Source of the DNA: Glycomyces buryatensis | GTDB lineage: Bacteria; Actinomycetota; Actinomycetes; Mycobacteriales; Micromonosporaceae | Direction of reading: 5' to 3' | DNA: 64,000 nucleotides | Assembly (NCBI RefSeq): GCF_004912275.1 | Contig: NZ_STGY01000032.1 | Coordinates: 992-64,991, forward strand | Notes under the pieces: model-generated | What the model was told of the DNA's origin: nothing | Database searches by the model: none | What the model saw: the letters and a program-made list of their open reading frames with translations, nothing else | Program-made: the position numbers and the translations under genes | In this document: piece after piece, positions 17,321-27,476 of the stretch | How positions within the stretch are numbered: the first letter of the stretch is position 1 | How the letters are laid out: the number at the start of each line of letters is the position of its first letter

Positions 17321-18529
17321 ATGTCGCAGCAGCCCTCCAGCAGTACTTTTTTCGACAACGACCAATCGGTGCCGGAATTCCCCGTGCAGTTGCGGGGTTA
17401 CGACAGGCACCAGGTGGATGACTTCATCCAGAAGAACATCGCGAAGCTGACGCAGACCGAGCAGCAGCGCACCGAGGCCGAACAGCGGATGACCGACGCC
17501 CAGCGCCGTCTGCGACAGGCGGAGCAGCGCATCCAGGGCCTTGAGCAGCGCCTCAACGAGCAGTCCAAACAGCTCGAGGAGAACACCCGCCCGACGCTCT
17601 CCGGTCTCGGCACTCGCGTCGAGCAGATCCTGCGCCTCGCCGAGGAGCAGGCCAACGAACACCGAGCCGAGGCCAAGCGCGAGACCGAGGGCATACTGTC
17701 CGCGGCGCGCCTGGAATCGCGCGAGATCACCGACGCCGCCCGGTCCGAGGCCGGCAGCCTCAAGCAGGGCGCCGAGCGCGAGGCGAACACCTTGCGCACC
17801 AACGTCGAACGCGAAGTCGCCGAGCTGCGGACCAATGCCCGCCGCGAGTGCGAGACCCTGCGCGCCGACGCCGAGCGCGAGACCAAGCAACTGCGGACCG
17901 CGACCGGCCACGAGGTGGCCGAGCTCAAGGCCTCCGTCGAACGCGAGGTCGCCACGATGCGCGCCACCGCCGACCGCGAGATCACCCAGCTCCGCGCCAA
18001 GGCCGCCCGCGAGGCGGAGGAGAAGCGCGCCGAGGCCGCGAAGCTCTTCGCCGAGGCGAAGGAGAAGCGCGACAAGGACCTCCAGGCCCTGGACCTCGAA
18101 CTTGCCGAGCGCAAGGAGAAGTCCGAGCGCGAGGAGTCCGAGCGCCACACCCGAGCCGTGTCCGAGACCCAGAAGCTGGTCACGGACGCCGAGAGCCGCG
18201 CCCGCGACGCCGACGAGGCCGCCAAGGCCGCGGAGACCCGGGCCGAGCAGAAGCGCTCCGAGTCCGACGCCTACGCCTCGGAGACCACGACCAAGGCCAA
18301 GCGCGACGCGACCAAGCTCGTCGGCGACGCCAAGGCCGAGGCCGAGCGGCTCCTCTCGGACGCCAAGTCCGATGCGGAGCGTGTCACCAAGGACGCGGAG
18401 GACAAGGTCAACGACCTCACGGCCAAGCGCGACGAGGTGCAGGCGACGCTTCGCAATATGACGCAGACCCTGTCGGGCATGATGGGCAACTTCCCCGGTG
18501 CCGGCCTCGATACGGGCGACGAGAAATAA
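17321..18529 (+). CDS. DivIVA-type coiled-coil protein (Scy/FilP-like)
   Basis: 402 aa from ATG 17321. A short DivIVA-like N-terminus, F-P-V-Q-L-R-G-Y-D-R-H-Q-V-D-D-F-I (20-36), is followed by heptad coil and, at residues 151-238, by eight tandem 11-residue (hendecad) units of the pattern x-x-R-E-x-x-x-L-R-x-x. The remainder is Ala/Lys/Glu coiled coil. Position next to mce and a second such gene matches the scy/filP locus of Streptomyces (established synteny), where these proteins organise tip growth. Cytosolic, no membrane span. No clear ribosome site upstream. Confidence 0.88.
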   Translation: MSQQPSSSTFFDNDQSVPEFPVQLRGYDRHQVDDFIQKNIAKLTQTEQQRTEAEQRMTDAQRRLRQAEQRIQGLEQRLNEQSKQLEENTRPTLSGLGTRVEQILRLAEEQANEHRAEAKRETEGILSAARLESREITDAARSEAGSLKQGAEREANTLRTNVEREVAELRTNARRECETLRADAERETKQLRTATGHEVAELKASVEREVATMRATADREITQLRAKAAREAEEKRAEAAKLFAEAKEKRDKDLQALDLELAERKEKSEREESERHTRAVSETQKLVTDAESRARDADEAAKAAETRAEQKRSESDAYASETTTKAKRDATKLVGDAKAEAERLLSDAKSDAERVTKDAEDKVNDLTAKRDEVQATLRNMTQTLSGMMGNFPGAGLDTGDEK

Positions 18530-18685
18530 AACTGGTGAATCCGCGTTACCGTCGTAGCCAACGACAGATAAGAATTATCTTGGCGTAGGTCGATGACGGT
18601 GGAGGAACCACAGCTTCGGCCGCGTCCCGTCACATCCGGTCCCTTGCCGGGTGTGGCGGGACGCGGCTTACGTGAGGATGAGGGT

Positions 18686-20518
18686 ATGGCGCGTGAAGAC
18701 AGACTCGGAGACGACTCAGAACTGCTGACAGGGTTCGATGAGTCGCAACCCATTGACCGCGGATTCGAAACCGCGCTGCGCGGTTTTGATAAACGGCAGG
18801 TCAACCGCTATATAGCCACCATGCAATTGCAGATGGACACGCTCGCCGGGGAGCGGGCCGAGGCCCTCGCTCAAATTGACCGGCTCGTGGTCCAGGTACA
18901 GCAGTTGCAGGCCCAGATCCAGGATCTGCGCAGGCGCTCGGCCGCCGGCGACAAGGCCTCCTACCGGCATTTGGGCGTTCGCATCGAGCACATGCTGACG
19001 CTGGCGGAGGAGCAGGCCGCCGAGATCAAGGCGAAGGCCCACACCGACACCGAACACCTGCACGCCCACGCGCAGAACAAGCTGCGCGAGGCCGAGGGAC
19101 AGATCGACGAGGCCCGCAAGGACTTCGAGACGACGCTGAAGGCCCGCCGGGCCGCCGCCGAGAAGGCCGAGGCCGACCGGCGCGCGATCATCGACGCCGA
19201 GATCAATAAGCGGGCCCGCGAGGCCCAGGCGGTCGTGGACCAGGCGAAGCAGCAGGCCGCGGCGCTCGTCGCCGAGGCCGAGCAGGACGCGGAGAACAAG
19301 CGCGCCGCCGCTGACGAACAGACCCGGCAGCTGGTCGCGCACGTGGAACGGCTGCGGGCCGAGGCTCAGCAGATCAAGGACGACGCCTCCGTGAACGCCG
19401 AGCAGGCGGTGGCCGAGGCGCGCGAGAAGGCCGAGCGGATCGTCTCCGAGGCCGAGGCCGAGGCCGAACGCAAGCGCGCCGAGCACGAGGCCGATATGCG
19501 TGACCTGCGCACCGAGACGGTCGAGAGCCTGGAGCGGTTCAAGCAGGAGACCGAGACGTTCGCTCAGACCGTCAGGACCGAGGCCGAGAACGAGGCCACG
19601 CGGGTCCGCGCCGAGGCTGCCGACCAGTCGACGCTCACGCGGACCGAGGCCGCCGACGAGGCGAAGCGGGTGCGCCAGGAGGCGCAGCGGCGCGTCGAGG
19701 AGGCCGAGACCGAGGCCCTGCGCGTCACCGCCGAGGCCGAGGAGCTGGCTGAGAAGCTGCACGGCGACGCCGACAAGGCCGCCCGTGCCAAGCGCGAGGA
19801 GGCCGAGGCCGCCGCGCTGAGGCTGGGCGAGGAGACCGAGCGGGAGACGCAGCGTCTGCGCTCCGAGGCCGCCGACGCCAGCCGCAAGGAGCGCGAGGCC
19901 GCCGAGATCGCCGCCCGCAAGCTGACCGAGGAGACCGCCGCCGAGACCAAGCGTCTGCGCGGCCAGGCCTCCACCGAGGCCCAGCAGCTGACAAAGGACG
20001 CGGCTCAGAAGGCCAAGCAGTTGAGCGACGCGGCCGCGGCCGAGGCCAAGCAGCTGCGGGAGACCGCCGACGCCGACCGCGTCAAGGCCGAGACCGAGGT
20101 CGCGAAGGCCCGCGCCGAGCTGGCCGAGATCGAGGCCGAGCGCGAGAAGCTCCTGGCCGACGCCAAGGCGCAGGCCGCGCAGCTACTCAAGGACGCGAAC
20201 CTGCAGACCGAGGAGATCAAGGCCGAGCGGGAGCAGTTCGTCTCCGAGGCCGAGAAGCGGGCCGCCACGGCCAAGCGTCGGGCCGAGGAGCTGTCCAAGT
20301 CGGCCAAGCAGACCGCGCGGCGTGACTCCGAGGCGATCCTGGCGACCGCCCGGGCTCAGGCGAAGAAGCTCATGGAGGAGGCCCGCGGCGCGAAGTCCGA
20401 CGAGGCCGCCGACGAGCAGTCGAAGGAGCCCGCGCAGGCCAACCAGAAGAGCGGACGCAAGCGTCCCGCCGGGGGCAAGCAGACGAGTGAGGCCGCCGAG
20501 AAGGTCTCCTCCTCGTAA
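18686..20518 (+). CDS. Long DivIVA-type coiled-coil protein (Scy/FilP-like)
   Basis: 610 aa. Start set at ATG 18686 (GAGG 8 nt upstream); an ATG at 18593 would add 31 Pro/Arg-rich residues that look non-coding. DivIVA-like head with F-E-T-A-L-R-G-F-D-K-R-Q-V-N-R-Y-I near residues 27-43, then ~550 residues of almost pure coiled coil, many in 11-residue units (for example R-T-E-A-A-D-E-A-K-R-V and A-Q-K-A-K-Q-L-S-D-A-A), with a Lys/Gly-rich C-terminal tail. Probably a polar scaffold partner of the 402-aa protein. A strong hairpin terminator follows. Confidence 0.88.
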   Translation: MAREDRLGDDSELLTGFDESQPIDRGFETALRGFDKRQVNRYIATMQLQMDTLAGERAEALAQIDRLVVQVQQLQAQIQDLRRRSAAGDKASYRHLGVRIEHMLTLAEEQAAEIKAKAHTDTEHLHAHAQNKLREAEGQIDEARKDFETTLKARRAAAEKAEADRRAIIDAEINKRAREAQAVVDQAKQQAAALVAEAEQDAENKRAAADEQTRQLVAHVERLRAEAQQIKDDASVNAEQAVAEAREKAERIVSEAEAEAERKRAEHEADMRDLRTETVESLERFKQETETFAQTVRTEAENEATRVRAEAADQSTLTRTEAADEAKRVRQEAQRRVEEAETEALRVTAEAEELAEKLHGDADKAARAKREEAEAAALRLGEETERETQRLRSEAADASRKEREAAEIAARKLTEETAAETKRLRGQASTEAQQLTKDAAQKAKQLSDAAAAEAKQLRETADADRVKAETEVAKARAELAEIEAEREKLLADAKAQAAQLLKDANLQTEEIKAEREQFVSEAEKRAATAKRRAEELSKSAKQTARRDSEAILATARAQAKKLMEEARGAKSDEAADEQSKEPAQANQKSGRKRPAGGKQTSEAAEKVSSS

Positions 20519-20546
20519 GCACGGCGCGATCGCGGCACCGAGCAAT

Positions 20547-20595
20547 GCGAAGGGCCCGTACCACTGGAGAACTCCAGTCGGTACGGGCCCTTCGC
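20547..20595. terminator. Bidirectional hairpin terminator
   Basis: A long inverted repeat between two convergent genes: arms 20547-20562 and 20580-20595 (16 bp, perfect), extended inward by ACTGGAG/CTCCAGT around a 2-nt AA loop with one bulged C. Total about 23 bp of stem. No U-tract follows, as is common in actinobacteria. It would stop transcripts of the coiled-coil gene (+) and the sugar permease gene (-). Confidence 0.88.
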
Positions 20596-20610
20596 TACCG
20601 GGAGCGGCGC

Positions 20611-21930
20611 CTATTCCTTCTTGGCGCCTACCGGTTCCGGCTGATTGTCGTCGGCCTCCGCCGACGAGCCGGAGCCGTTCGGCCCCTTGGTACGTCGCTT
20701 GGCCTCGCCGGAGCCGCCGGGGGTGGTGCCCACGACCGGCCCGGAGGCGCGCCGCTTGTTCCACACGTCGAACAGGACCGCCGCGAGGACGACCAGACCC
20801 ACGATGATCTGAATGGTGTCGGAGCCGATGCCCAGGACCTGCATGCCCTGGTTCAGGACACCCATGACCAGACCACCGATGAGGGCGCCGATGATGGTGC
20901 CGACGCCTCCGGTGACCGAGGCGCCGCCGATGAACGACGAGGCGATGGCGTGGAGCTCGAACATCTCGCCGGCCTGCGGCACGGCCGCGTGCAGGCGGGC
21001 GGTGACGATGACGCCGGCCAGGCCGGCCAGGGCACCCATGTTCACGAACACCCAGAAGGTCGTCTGCTTGGTCTTGACGCCCGAGAGCATCGCGGCCTTC
21101 TCGTTGCCGCCGCCGGCGTAGATGTGGCGGCCGAACACGGTGCGGCCGGCGATGAAGCTGTACAGCAGCACCAGACCCAGCAGGATCCAGCCGATGATCG
21201 GCAGGCCCTTGTGGGCGTAGAACATGTACGCGGCGACCAGGACGACCCCGGCGACCAGGACGACCTTGGCCGTCCACGCCAGCTGCGAGGACCCGGCGAT
21301 GCCGGCCCTGGCCTGGCGGGAGCGGCTGCGCACCTGGAGGTAGACGTACAGGGCCGCTCCGAGGATGCCGAACATGAGGGTCGGCAGGCGCAGGTCGATA
21401 CCGGCGATGGCGTAACCGGAGGCCAGTTCGTTGTAGGTGCCGGTGGTGCCCACCGTCTCGGCGCCCAGGACCTTGAGCGTCAGTCCTCGGAAGATCATCA
21501 TGCCGGCCAGCGTCACGATGAACGCCGGGATCCGCACGTAGGCGATCCAGAAGCCCTGCCAGACGCCGACGAGGGCGCCCAGTCCGATCGCGAGGAGGAC
21601 CGCGAGGTACCAGGGCAGACCCCAGTCCGAGAGCGCGATCGCCGAGACCGCGCCGCAGAACGCCAGGACCGAGCCGACCGACAGGTCGATGTGGCCGTTG
21701 ACGATCACCAGCATCATGCCGATCGCGAGGATCAGGATGTACGAGTTCTGCAGGATCACGTTCGTGATGTTCAGCGGCGTAATGAAGTTCTCGTTCTGCA
21801 TGGTCACGTTGAGGACCTGGAACAAGACCATGATCAGCGCCAGGGCGATGATCATGCCGTAGGAGCGCAGGTTGAAGTTGCGCAGGCCCGAGATCAGACT
21901 CGGGCGCGGCTTGGTCGGGACGGTGGTCAT
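20611..21930 (-). CDS. mmsB: Multiple-monosaccharide ABC transporter permease
   Basis: 439 aa membrane protein with about 10 hydrophobic segments, starting [15 protein letters not shown]. It has the RbsC/XylH-type permease motif [10 protein letters not shown] near residue 79 and [15 protein letters not shown] near residue 340. The last ~55 residues are a polar Pro/Gly/Lys tail. Its ATG overlaps the stop of the ATPase gene (ATGA). With that gene and the lipoprotein gene it forms an importer of sugars such as xylose, arabinose or galactose; the exact sugar is not readable. Confidence 0.93.
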   Translation of the reverse strand: MTTVPTKPRPSLISGLRNFNLRSYGMIIALALIMVLFQVLNVTMQNENFITPLNITNVILQNSYILILAIGMMLVIVNGHIDLSVGSVLAFCGAVSAIALSDWGLPWYLAVLLAIGLGALVGVWQGFWIAYVRIPAFIVTLAGMMIFRGLTLKVLGAETVGTTGTYNELASGYAIAGIDLRLPTLMFGILGAALYVYLQVRSRSRQARAGIAGSSQLAWTAKVVLVAGVVLVAAYMFYAHKGLPIIGWILLGLVLLYSFIAGRTVFGRHIYAGGGNEKAAMLSGVKTKQTTFWVFVNMGALAGLAGVIVTARLHAAVPQAGEMFELHAIASSFIGGASVTGGVGTIIGALIGGLVMGVLNQGMQVLGIGSDTIQIIVGLVVLAAVLFDVWNKRRASGPVVGTTPGGSGEAKRRTKGPNGSGSSAEADDNQPEPVGAKKE

Positions 21931-23480
21931 TGGCGTAGCTCTTCTCCCCCGGATGCGGTCTCAAGGGTCATGAGACGCATCAGTTCTTCCTGTGTGGCGG
22001 TCTCGCGGTCGACTTGACCGGTGATGTGGCCGGCGCTCATGGCATAGATGCGATCGCACATGCCGAGCAGCTCGGGCAGTTCGGAGGAGATCATGAGGAC
22101 CCCCTTGCCCATGTCCACGAGCGACTGGATGAGCTCGTAGATCTCGTACTTGGCACCGACGTCGATGCCGCGGGTCGGCTCGTCGAGGATCAAGAGCTCC
22201 GGCTCGGTGAACACCCACTTGCCGAGCACGATCTTCTGCTGGTTGCCGCCCGAGAGGTTCCCGGCGAGCTGGTAGACCGACGGGGCCTTGACCCCGAACT
22301 CGGTGCGCAGCCGCTCGGCGACCTCGTTGACCCTGTCCTGGTTCACGATTCCATTCCTGGAGACCCGGTCGAGGCCGGGAAGCGTGAAGTTCTGGCGCAG
22401 GTCGTAGTCGAGGTGCAGGCCGTAGTTCTTGCGGTCCTCGGTGGCGTAGGCCAGTCCGGCGTCGATGGCGTCGGGCACGGAGTGCAACTTGAGCCGCTTG
22501 CCGTCCAGGCGCGCGCTGCCGGAGATATTGGTCCCCCAACTGCGGCCGAACACGCTCATGGCGAACTCGGTGCGGCCGGCGCCCATGAGCCCTGCCAGAC
22601 CCACGATCTCGCCCCGGGCCACGCGCAGGTTGGCGCGGTTGACGATGACGCGCTCGCGGTGCTCCGGGTGGTGGACGGTCCAGTCCTCGACCTCGAAGAA
22701 CACCTCGCCGATATTGCTCTCATGCGGCGGGAACAGGTGCTCGAGGTCGCGGCCGACCATCGACTTGATGATGCGGTCCTCGGTGACGGCGTCGCCGACC
22801 CTGTCGAGCGTTTCGATCGACTGGCCGTCGCGCAGCACCGTGATCTCGTCGGCCACCGCCAGCACCTCGCCCAGCTTGTGGGAGATGATGATCGAGGTGA
22901 CTCCCTCGTCGCGGAGCGCCTTGAGCAGCTGCAGGAGGTTCTCGGAGTCGGTGTCGTTGAGCGCCGCGGTCGGTTCGTCGAGGATCAGGAGCTTGACGTC
23001 CTTGGACAGGGCCTTGGCGATCTCGACCAGCTGCTGCTTGCCGACGCCGATCTTCTCCACCAGCGTCTGCGGGTTGTCGTGCAGGCCGACCTGGTTCATG
23101 AGGCGGGCGGCCTCGGTGTTGGTGCGGTCCCAGGAGATGATGCCGCCGGCCTTGCGCTCGTTGCCGAGGAAGATGTTCTCGGCGATCGACAGTTCGTCGA
23201 CGAGCGCGAGCTCCTGGTGGATGATGACGACCCCGGCTTCCTCGGAGTCGCGGATGCCTCGGAAGCGGGCGGGCTCGCCCTCGACCTCGATCTCGCCTTC
23301 GTAGTCCCCGTAGGCGTATACACCCGAGAGGACCTTCATCAGCGTGGACTTGCCGGCGCCGTTCTCGCCGACCAGCGCGTGAATCGAGGCCCGCTTGACC
23401 TGCAAATCGACTTCGCTGAGCGCTAGGACGCCCGGAAATCGCTTGGTGATCCCCCGCATTCGGAGGATGTCTTCAGACAT
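21927..23480 (-). CDS. mmsA: Multiple-monosaccharide ABC transporter ATP-binding protein
   Basis: 517 aa with two fused ABC domains, normal for sugar importers of the CUT2 class. First domain: Walker [10 protein letters not shown] (about 38-46), Walker B L-L-I-L-D-E-P-T. Second domain has the usual degenerate Walker [10 protein letters not shown], signature L-S-G-G-N-Q-Q-K, and [13 protein letters not shown]. It energises the permease encoded immediately downstream. Separated by a 102-nt hairpin-containing gap from the binding-protein gene. Confidence 0.95.
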   Translation of the reverse strand: MSEDILRMRGITKRFPGVLALSEVDLQVKRASIHALVGENGAGKSTLMKVLSGVYAYGDYEGEIEVEGEPARFRGIRDSEEAGVVIIHQELALVDELSIAENIFLGNERKAGGIISWDRTNTEAARLMNQVGLHDNPQTLVEKIGVGKQQLVEIAKALSKDVKLLILDEPTAALNDTDSENLLQLLKALRDEGVTSIIISHKLGEVLAVADEITVLRDGQSIETLDRVGDAVTEDRIIKSMVGRDLEHLFPPHESNIGEVFFEVEDWTVHHPEHRERVIVNRANLRVARGEIVGLAGLMGAGRTEFAMSVFGRSWGTNISGSARLDGKRLKLHSVPDAIDAGLAYATEDRKNYGLHLDYDLRQNFTLPGLDRVSRNGIVNQDRVNEVAERLRTEFGVKAPSVYQLAGNLSGGNQQKIVLGKWVFTEPELLILDEPTRGIDVGAKYEIYELIQSLVDMGKGVLMISSELPELLGMCDRIYAMSAGHITGQVDRETATQEELMRLMTLETASGGEELRQ

Positions 23481-23529
23481 AATTCTGTCCTATGTGGAAT
23501 AACTGGATGCTCTGGGGAGAGGAGAGAGG

Positions 23530-23559
23530 TTCGGGGGCGCCGTCGCCGACGCCCCCGAA
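23530..23559 (-). terminator. Intra-operon hairpin between binding protein and ATPase genes
   Basis: Perfect 10-bp inverted repeat TTCGGGGGCG/CGCCCCCGAA (23530-23539 and 23550-23559) with a 10-nt loop, between the sugar-binding lipoprotein gene and mmsA. Such hairpins in sugar ABC operons commonly reduce read-through so that binding protein exceeds transporter (established for similar operons; inferred here). Confidence 0.7.
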
Positions 23560-23582
23560 ATATCGCGTCGCTGGGCCTTCGC

Positions 23583-24674
23583 CTAGGCGAGGTCGGCCTC
23601 GTCGATGTACCCGGAGTCGACGACTTCCTCCTGGTAGTTGTTGACGTCGACGCTCACCGGGTCCAGCAGGTTCGCGGGCACGACGTGGTCGCCGTTGTCG
23701 TAGGTCTCGGTGTCGTTGACCTCGACCTCTCCCCCGTCAATTGAGGCCAGAACCATGTCCACGGTGGTGGAGGCCAGCGCGCGGGTGTCCTTGTAGACCG
23801 TCATGGACTGAAGGCCCTCGATGATGTACTTGACGGACTCGACCTCGGCGTCCTGGCCGGTGATGACCGGCATCTTTTCGTAACCGGAGCTCTGAAGGGC
23901 GGCCACGATCCCGCGGCTGATGCCGTCGTAGGGCGCGAGCACTACATCGACCTTGTTGTCGCCCTTGTAGGAGTTCGAGAGAATGTTGTCCATGCGCTCC
24001 TGGGCGATGGAACCGTCCCAGTTCTCGGTGGCGATCTGCTCCAGCGAGGTCTGGCCCGACCTGATGACCAGCTTGCCCTCGGTGACGTAGGGCTCAAGAA
24101 CCGCCCAGGCGCCGTCGAAGAAGTACTTGGTGTTGTTGTCGGTCAGTGCGCCGGCGAACAGTTCCAGGTTGAAGGGCCCTTCGGCGTTCTCCAGGTCCAG
24201 GGCCTCGACGATGTAGGTGCCCTGAAGGGTACCGACCTTGGTGTTGTCGAAGCTGACGTAGTAGTCGACGTCGGGAGTGTCCAGGATCAGGCGGTCGTAG
24301 GCGATGACCGTGATTTCCTGCTCCTTGGCCTGAGCCAGTACACCGCCGAGGGACTTGTTGTCGATCGCGGCGACGACCAGGACGTCTACGCCCTGACCCA
24401 CCATCGTCTCGATCTGGCTGACCTGCTTGTCGGGCTCGTCGTTCGCGTACTGGAGCGAGACCGTGTAGCCCGCGTCCTCGAACGAGGTCTTCAGGTTGTC
24501 ACCATCGAAGATCCAACGCTCGGAGGTCTTGGTGGGCATCGCGATGCCGACCTTGCCTCCGCCGCCGCTACCGCCATTGCTGCCACTGTCTTCGCTCGCA
24601 CAGGCCGAGGCCGTGAGGGCCACTGCGGCCGCACCGATCGAACCGGTGAGCAAATGCCGTCGATTGACGTTCAT
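23583..24674 (-). CDS. chvE: Sugar-binding lipoprotein of the ABC transporter
   Basis: 363 aa, periplasmic-binding-protein type I fold of the ChvE class. The signal peptide has a twin-Arg pair (N-R-R-H-L-L) and a lipobox L-T-A-S-A-C with Cys25, so it is exported and lipid-anchored. After a Ser/Gly linker the mature domain starts V-G-I-A-M-P-T-K-T; V-V-A-A-I-D-N and V-L-A-P-Y-D-G (binding cleft) are typical. It presents a monosaccharide to the MmsAB membrane complex. First gene of the transporter operon; GTACTCC upstream on the plus strand reads GGAGTAC on the minus strand, a fair ribosome site. Confidence 0.93.
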   Translation of the reverse strand: MNVNRRHLLTGSIGAAAVALTASACASEDSGSNGGSGGGGKVGIAMPTKTSERWIFDGDNLKTSFEDAGYTVSLQYANDEPDKQVSQIETMVGQGVDVLVVAAIDNKSLGGVLAQAKEQEITVIAYDRLILDTPDVDYYVSFDNTKVGTLQGTYIVEALDLENAEGPFNLELFAGALTDNNTKYFFDGAWAVLEPYVTEGKLVIRSGQTSLEQIATENWDGSIAQERMDNILSNSYKGDNKVDVVLAPYDGISRGIVAALQSSGYEKMPVITGQDAEVESVKYIIEGLQSMTVYKDTRALASTTVDMVLASIDGGEVEVNDTETYDNGDHVVPANLLDPVSVDVNNYQEEVVDSGYIDEADLA

Positions 24675-25012
24675 CTGTTAGTACTCCTTCGTACCGGACG
24701 TTGCGATCCGTGATCGCCACCGCCCTGGGTCAAGACTTCATCGATGCTTCAACGTTTTTCGACAAGCGTCAACAGTGGAAAGGCCTCGTGTCCGAATCGT
24801 TGTATTTCGAAGCTCACAAAAAGCGACACCTTAACCACATTCGCCACATCCGTCACTTGGTCATCTTAGGTCGCAACCGAACGTCGTCGAACGACCACCC
24901 GTTCGTGCCACATCCCTACGGCCCACTACCACTCGACCTTTCGGATGGGATAGCCTCACATTTGGTGGCAAATCACGCCAGCCGTTCATACGACCCACGA
25001 GGGGAGGTGACC
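24675..25012. other. Divergent intergenic region, sugar transporter / pseudokinase
   Basis: 338 nt without a credible gene, of visibly lower GC than its flanks. It must hold the promoters of the transporter operon (minus) and the pseudokinase (plus). On the minus strand TTGACG at 24772-24767 is a candidate -35 but no good -10 is spaced from it. On the plus strand GGGGAGGTGA (25001-25010) is the ribosome site of the pseudokinase. No perfect operator palindrome was seen. Confidence 0.6.
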
Positions 25013-26317
25013 ATGCCCCAGACTACGACCGTCGGTGCCGCCACCGTCGACCGTTTACTGCATCGAGACCCGGTATGCAGCGTCTTCAGCGGCACGGTCC
25101 CCGCCGACCCGGCCGGCCTGCTGTGCGTCACCGTCGCACATGAGCGCGTCGACGGCTCCCGCCGCGAAGTCTTCCTCGAATGGGCCGCGAAACTCACCGG
25201 CCTCCCCGCCCACCCCCACCTGTCCCCGTGCAGCGCCGTCGGCCTCACCGAGAACGGCCGCCCCTACCTGGCCGTGGGCACCACCAGGCGCACCCTGTCC
25301 GACCTGCTGACCGAGACCGGGCCCATGCCCGCCGGGCAGGTCCGCGCCCTCGGCGTCGCCCTGAGCGACGCCGTCGCCGTCTACCACCGCGGCGGCCTCA
25401 TCCACGGCGCCATCCAGCCCGCCCACATCCTCGTCGGCTCGGGCCACCACTTGCAGCTCACCGCCTACGACGTGACCGCCCCCGTCCTGGCCGCCCCGCT
25501 CCCCCCGTCCCCCTACACGGCCCCTGAGCACCTCGACGCCGCCGTTGCAGGCGAGGTCGCCGCCAGTCCCGCCGGGGACGTCTACGCGCTCGCCACCGTG
25601 CTCTACGCGGCCCTTGGCGGGCGTCTGCCGTGGTCCCGGTCGAGCCGCGAGGGCGTGGCCGACCCGCTCCTGCGGGCCGCGCCGATCCCGCACATCCCCG
25701 GCGTTGACACCGAGCTCACCGACCACATCGGCGCCGCGCTCCACCCCGATCCGCGCCGCCGGCCCACCTCGGCCGTCCTGCGCGACCAACTCACCCGCCT
25801 CGACCTCACCGCCGCAAGGGCCCCCGGGCACCGACCCGCCTCGGTCCCGTCCGCGCTGCTGCCGAGCCGGGGACTGCGCCCGGTCGCCGTCTCGATGTCG
25901 ACCGAGCTCGCCCCCTACCGGCCCGGGCCGGAACGGACGGGCCTGCGCCCGAGACTTCGCAAGATCGCCACGGCCACCGCGGGAATCGCCCTGACCGGGG
26001 CGCTTCTGGGCGGGGCCGCACTGGCGACGTACGCGGCGACCAACCCGGAGAGCTCCGGCTCCGTCTGCAACGACCCGGCGGAACTGGGCGGGCGGATCAG
26101 CGAGCAGCTGGAGGACGGCACGATCGTCGACAGCTGGTGCGCCGGTGACGAATTCGTCGCAGCGACCGTCGACTACGAGGGCGGCTCAGGAGGCGGCGGC
26201 GAAGCGGCCACGGAGCGGCTGGCCTGGCGCATCGAGGGCGAGAACCTGGTGGCGGTCACCGACTGCGCCGATGTGGGCCTCCCCGAGAGCATCCTCAAAT
26301 TCCTCAGCTGCGGTTAG
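25013..26317 (+). CDS. Membrane-anchored Ser/Thr pseudokinase
   Basis: 434 aa from ATG 25013 (strong GGGGAGGTGA). Residues ~10-265 have the layout of a Hanks-type kinase but the catalytic residues are gone: the N-lobe has no Gly-rich loop or conserved Lys (C-V-T-V-A-H-E-R), the catalytic loop is H-G-A-I-Q-P-A-H-I-L (131-140; Asp missing), and A-Y-D (151-153) replaces D-F-G. The A-P-E-like Y-T-A-P-E-H and D-V-Y-A-L-A-T-V-L-Y remain, so the C-lobe fold is retained. One membrane span follows (T-A-T-A-G-I-A-L-T-G-A-L-L-G-G), then a ~100-residue extracytoplasmic domain with four Cys. A signalling scaffold is likely. Confidence 0.85.
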   Translation: MPQTTTVGAATVDRLLHRDPVCSVFSGTVPADPAGLLCVTVAHERVDGSRREVFLEWAAKLTGLPAHPHLSPCSAVGLTENGRPYLAVGTTRRTLSDLLTETGPMPAGQVRALGVALSDAVAVYHRGGLIHGAIQPAHILVGSGHHLQLTAYDVTAPVLAAPLPPSPYTAPEHLDAAVAGEVAASPAGDVYALATVLYAALGGRLPWSRSSREGVADPLLRAAPIPHIPGVDTELTDHIGAALHPDPRRRPTSAVLRDQLTRLDLTAARAPGHRPASVPSALLPSRGLRPVAVSMSTELAPYRPGPERTGLRPRLRKIATATAGIALTGALLGGAALATYAATNPESSGSVCNDPAELGGRISEQLEDGTIVDSWCAGDEFVAATVDYEGGSGGGGEAATERLAWRIEGENLVAVTDCADVGLPESILKFLSCG

Positions 26318-26431
26318 CGTCCATGACACCTCCTCACCGCGCCCGGTTTCGATCGGGCGCAGTGCCAATGGTGCAACGGGGAACCTGAAGGGGAGCTGAA
26401 GAGCAGAGCGGCCCAGGGGTGCTCGAGAAGC

Positions 26432-27199
26432 CTAGTCGCGCTCGGGCTTCGGCAGGAATCCCCCGAAGGCCGCCACCGTCTTGTTCGCGTAGGCGGAGGT
26501 GTCGCCGCGTTCCATCGGGCCGTCCCATTCCTTCGGGAGCGGAGCGCGCCCCGGAAGGATGCGGCCGACTATCCGGTCCAGGGCCTCTTCGGCCTTGCCC
26601 ACCCACAGGTGGGCGCCGCCCTCGATCTTCACGACCTCGGCCTGGCGGATCGCCGCGAAGCGCTCGGTGGCCTCGGGGTACTGGAGGTAGTCGTCGTTCT
26701 CGGGAATGAGCGCCAGCAGCGGGCGGCCGTCCTCGTCCCAGCGGGCCAGGTCATCCTCAGTGGAATACCGCAGCGGCGGCGACATGAGCACCGCGCCCTC
26801 CACGCCGGGCTCCAAACCGTACTTCAGCGTCAGGTCGGTTCCGAAGGACCAGCCGACCAGCCACGGGCGCGGCAGTTCCGCGAACTCGGCGTACTCGACC
26901 GCGGCGGCGACGTCGAAGCGCTCGCCCACTCCATTGTCGAATTCGCCCTCGCTCGTGCCCTGCTGGGACTCGGTGCCGCGCGTATTGAAGCGCACCACCG
27001 CCATATTCGCCAGCGCGGGCAGGCGCCAGGCGGCCTTGCGGAAGACGTGGGAGTCCATCATGCCGCCATGGGTGGGCAGCGGATGGACGCAGATGATCGT
27101 CGCCTCGGGTTCGGCGTCGAGAGGGAGTGCGACCTCTCCGACGAGGTTCAGCCCGTCGGCGGTCTGCAGGGTGAGCGCCTCGCGCCGGGCGGGGAGCAT
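26432..27199 (-). CDS. Alpha/beta hydrolase
   Basis: 255 aa from ATG 27199; a GTG at 27223 would add 8 residues and cannot be excluded. Alpha/beta-hydrolase features: I-I-C-V-H-P-L-P-T-H-G-G (oxyanion region), nucleophile elbow G-W-S-F-G, acid region L-I-P-E-N-D-D-Y, and G-G-A-H-L-W for the catalytic His. Predicted cytosolic. It resembles dienelactone-hydrolase-like or short-chain acyl esterase families; the substrate is unknown. Convergent with the pseudokinase. Confidence 0.85.
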   Translation of the reverse strand: MLPARREALTLQTADGLNLVGEVALPLDAEPEATIICVHPLPTHGGMMDSHVFRKAAWRLPALANMAVVRFNTRGTESQQGTSEGEFDNGVGERFDVAAAVEYAEFAELPRPWLVGWSFGTDLTLKYGLEPGVEGAVLMSPPLRYSTEDDLARWDEDGRPLLALIPENDDYLQYPEATERFAAIRQAEVVKIEGGAHLWVGKAEEALDRIVGRILPGRAPLPKEWDGPMERGDTSAYANKTVAAFGGFLPKPERD

Positions 27200-27476
27200 G
27201 CTCGCTGATCTGATTACGGCCACGGCCGAATTATCGCCCGAACCGGGCCGGCGGTCCACCCGCTGTGTCGCACCTTGCATCCAGAGCCGCGGTGTGAAGG
27301 TGTGGGACCGCGTTCCGGGTCTCGCCGTTCCGGAACCCGCCCTCCCTTTCCCACCCACCCGGGAGCCTGGCGTCGATCATGGCGCGCGGGTGTGACAGGA
27401 ACGGGCGCTCGCCGCCGTCATGTCACCCGGGGGCCCGGCCGCTCGATGTCGTGCCGGGAATGGAGCGGCCCGGCGC

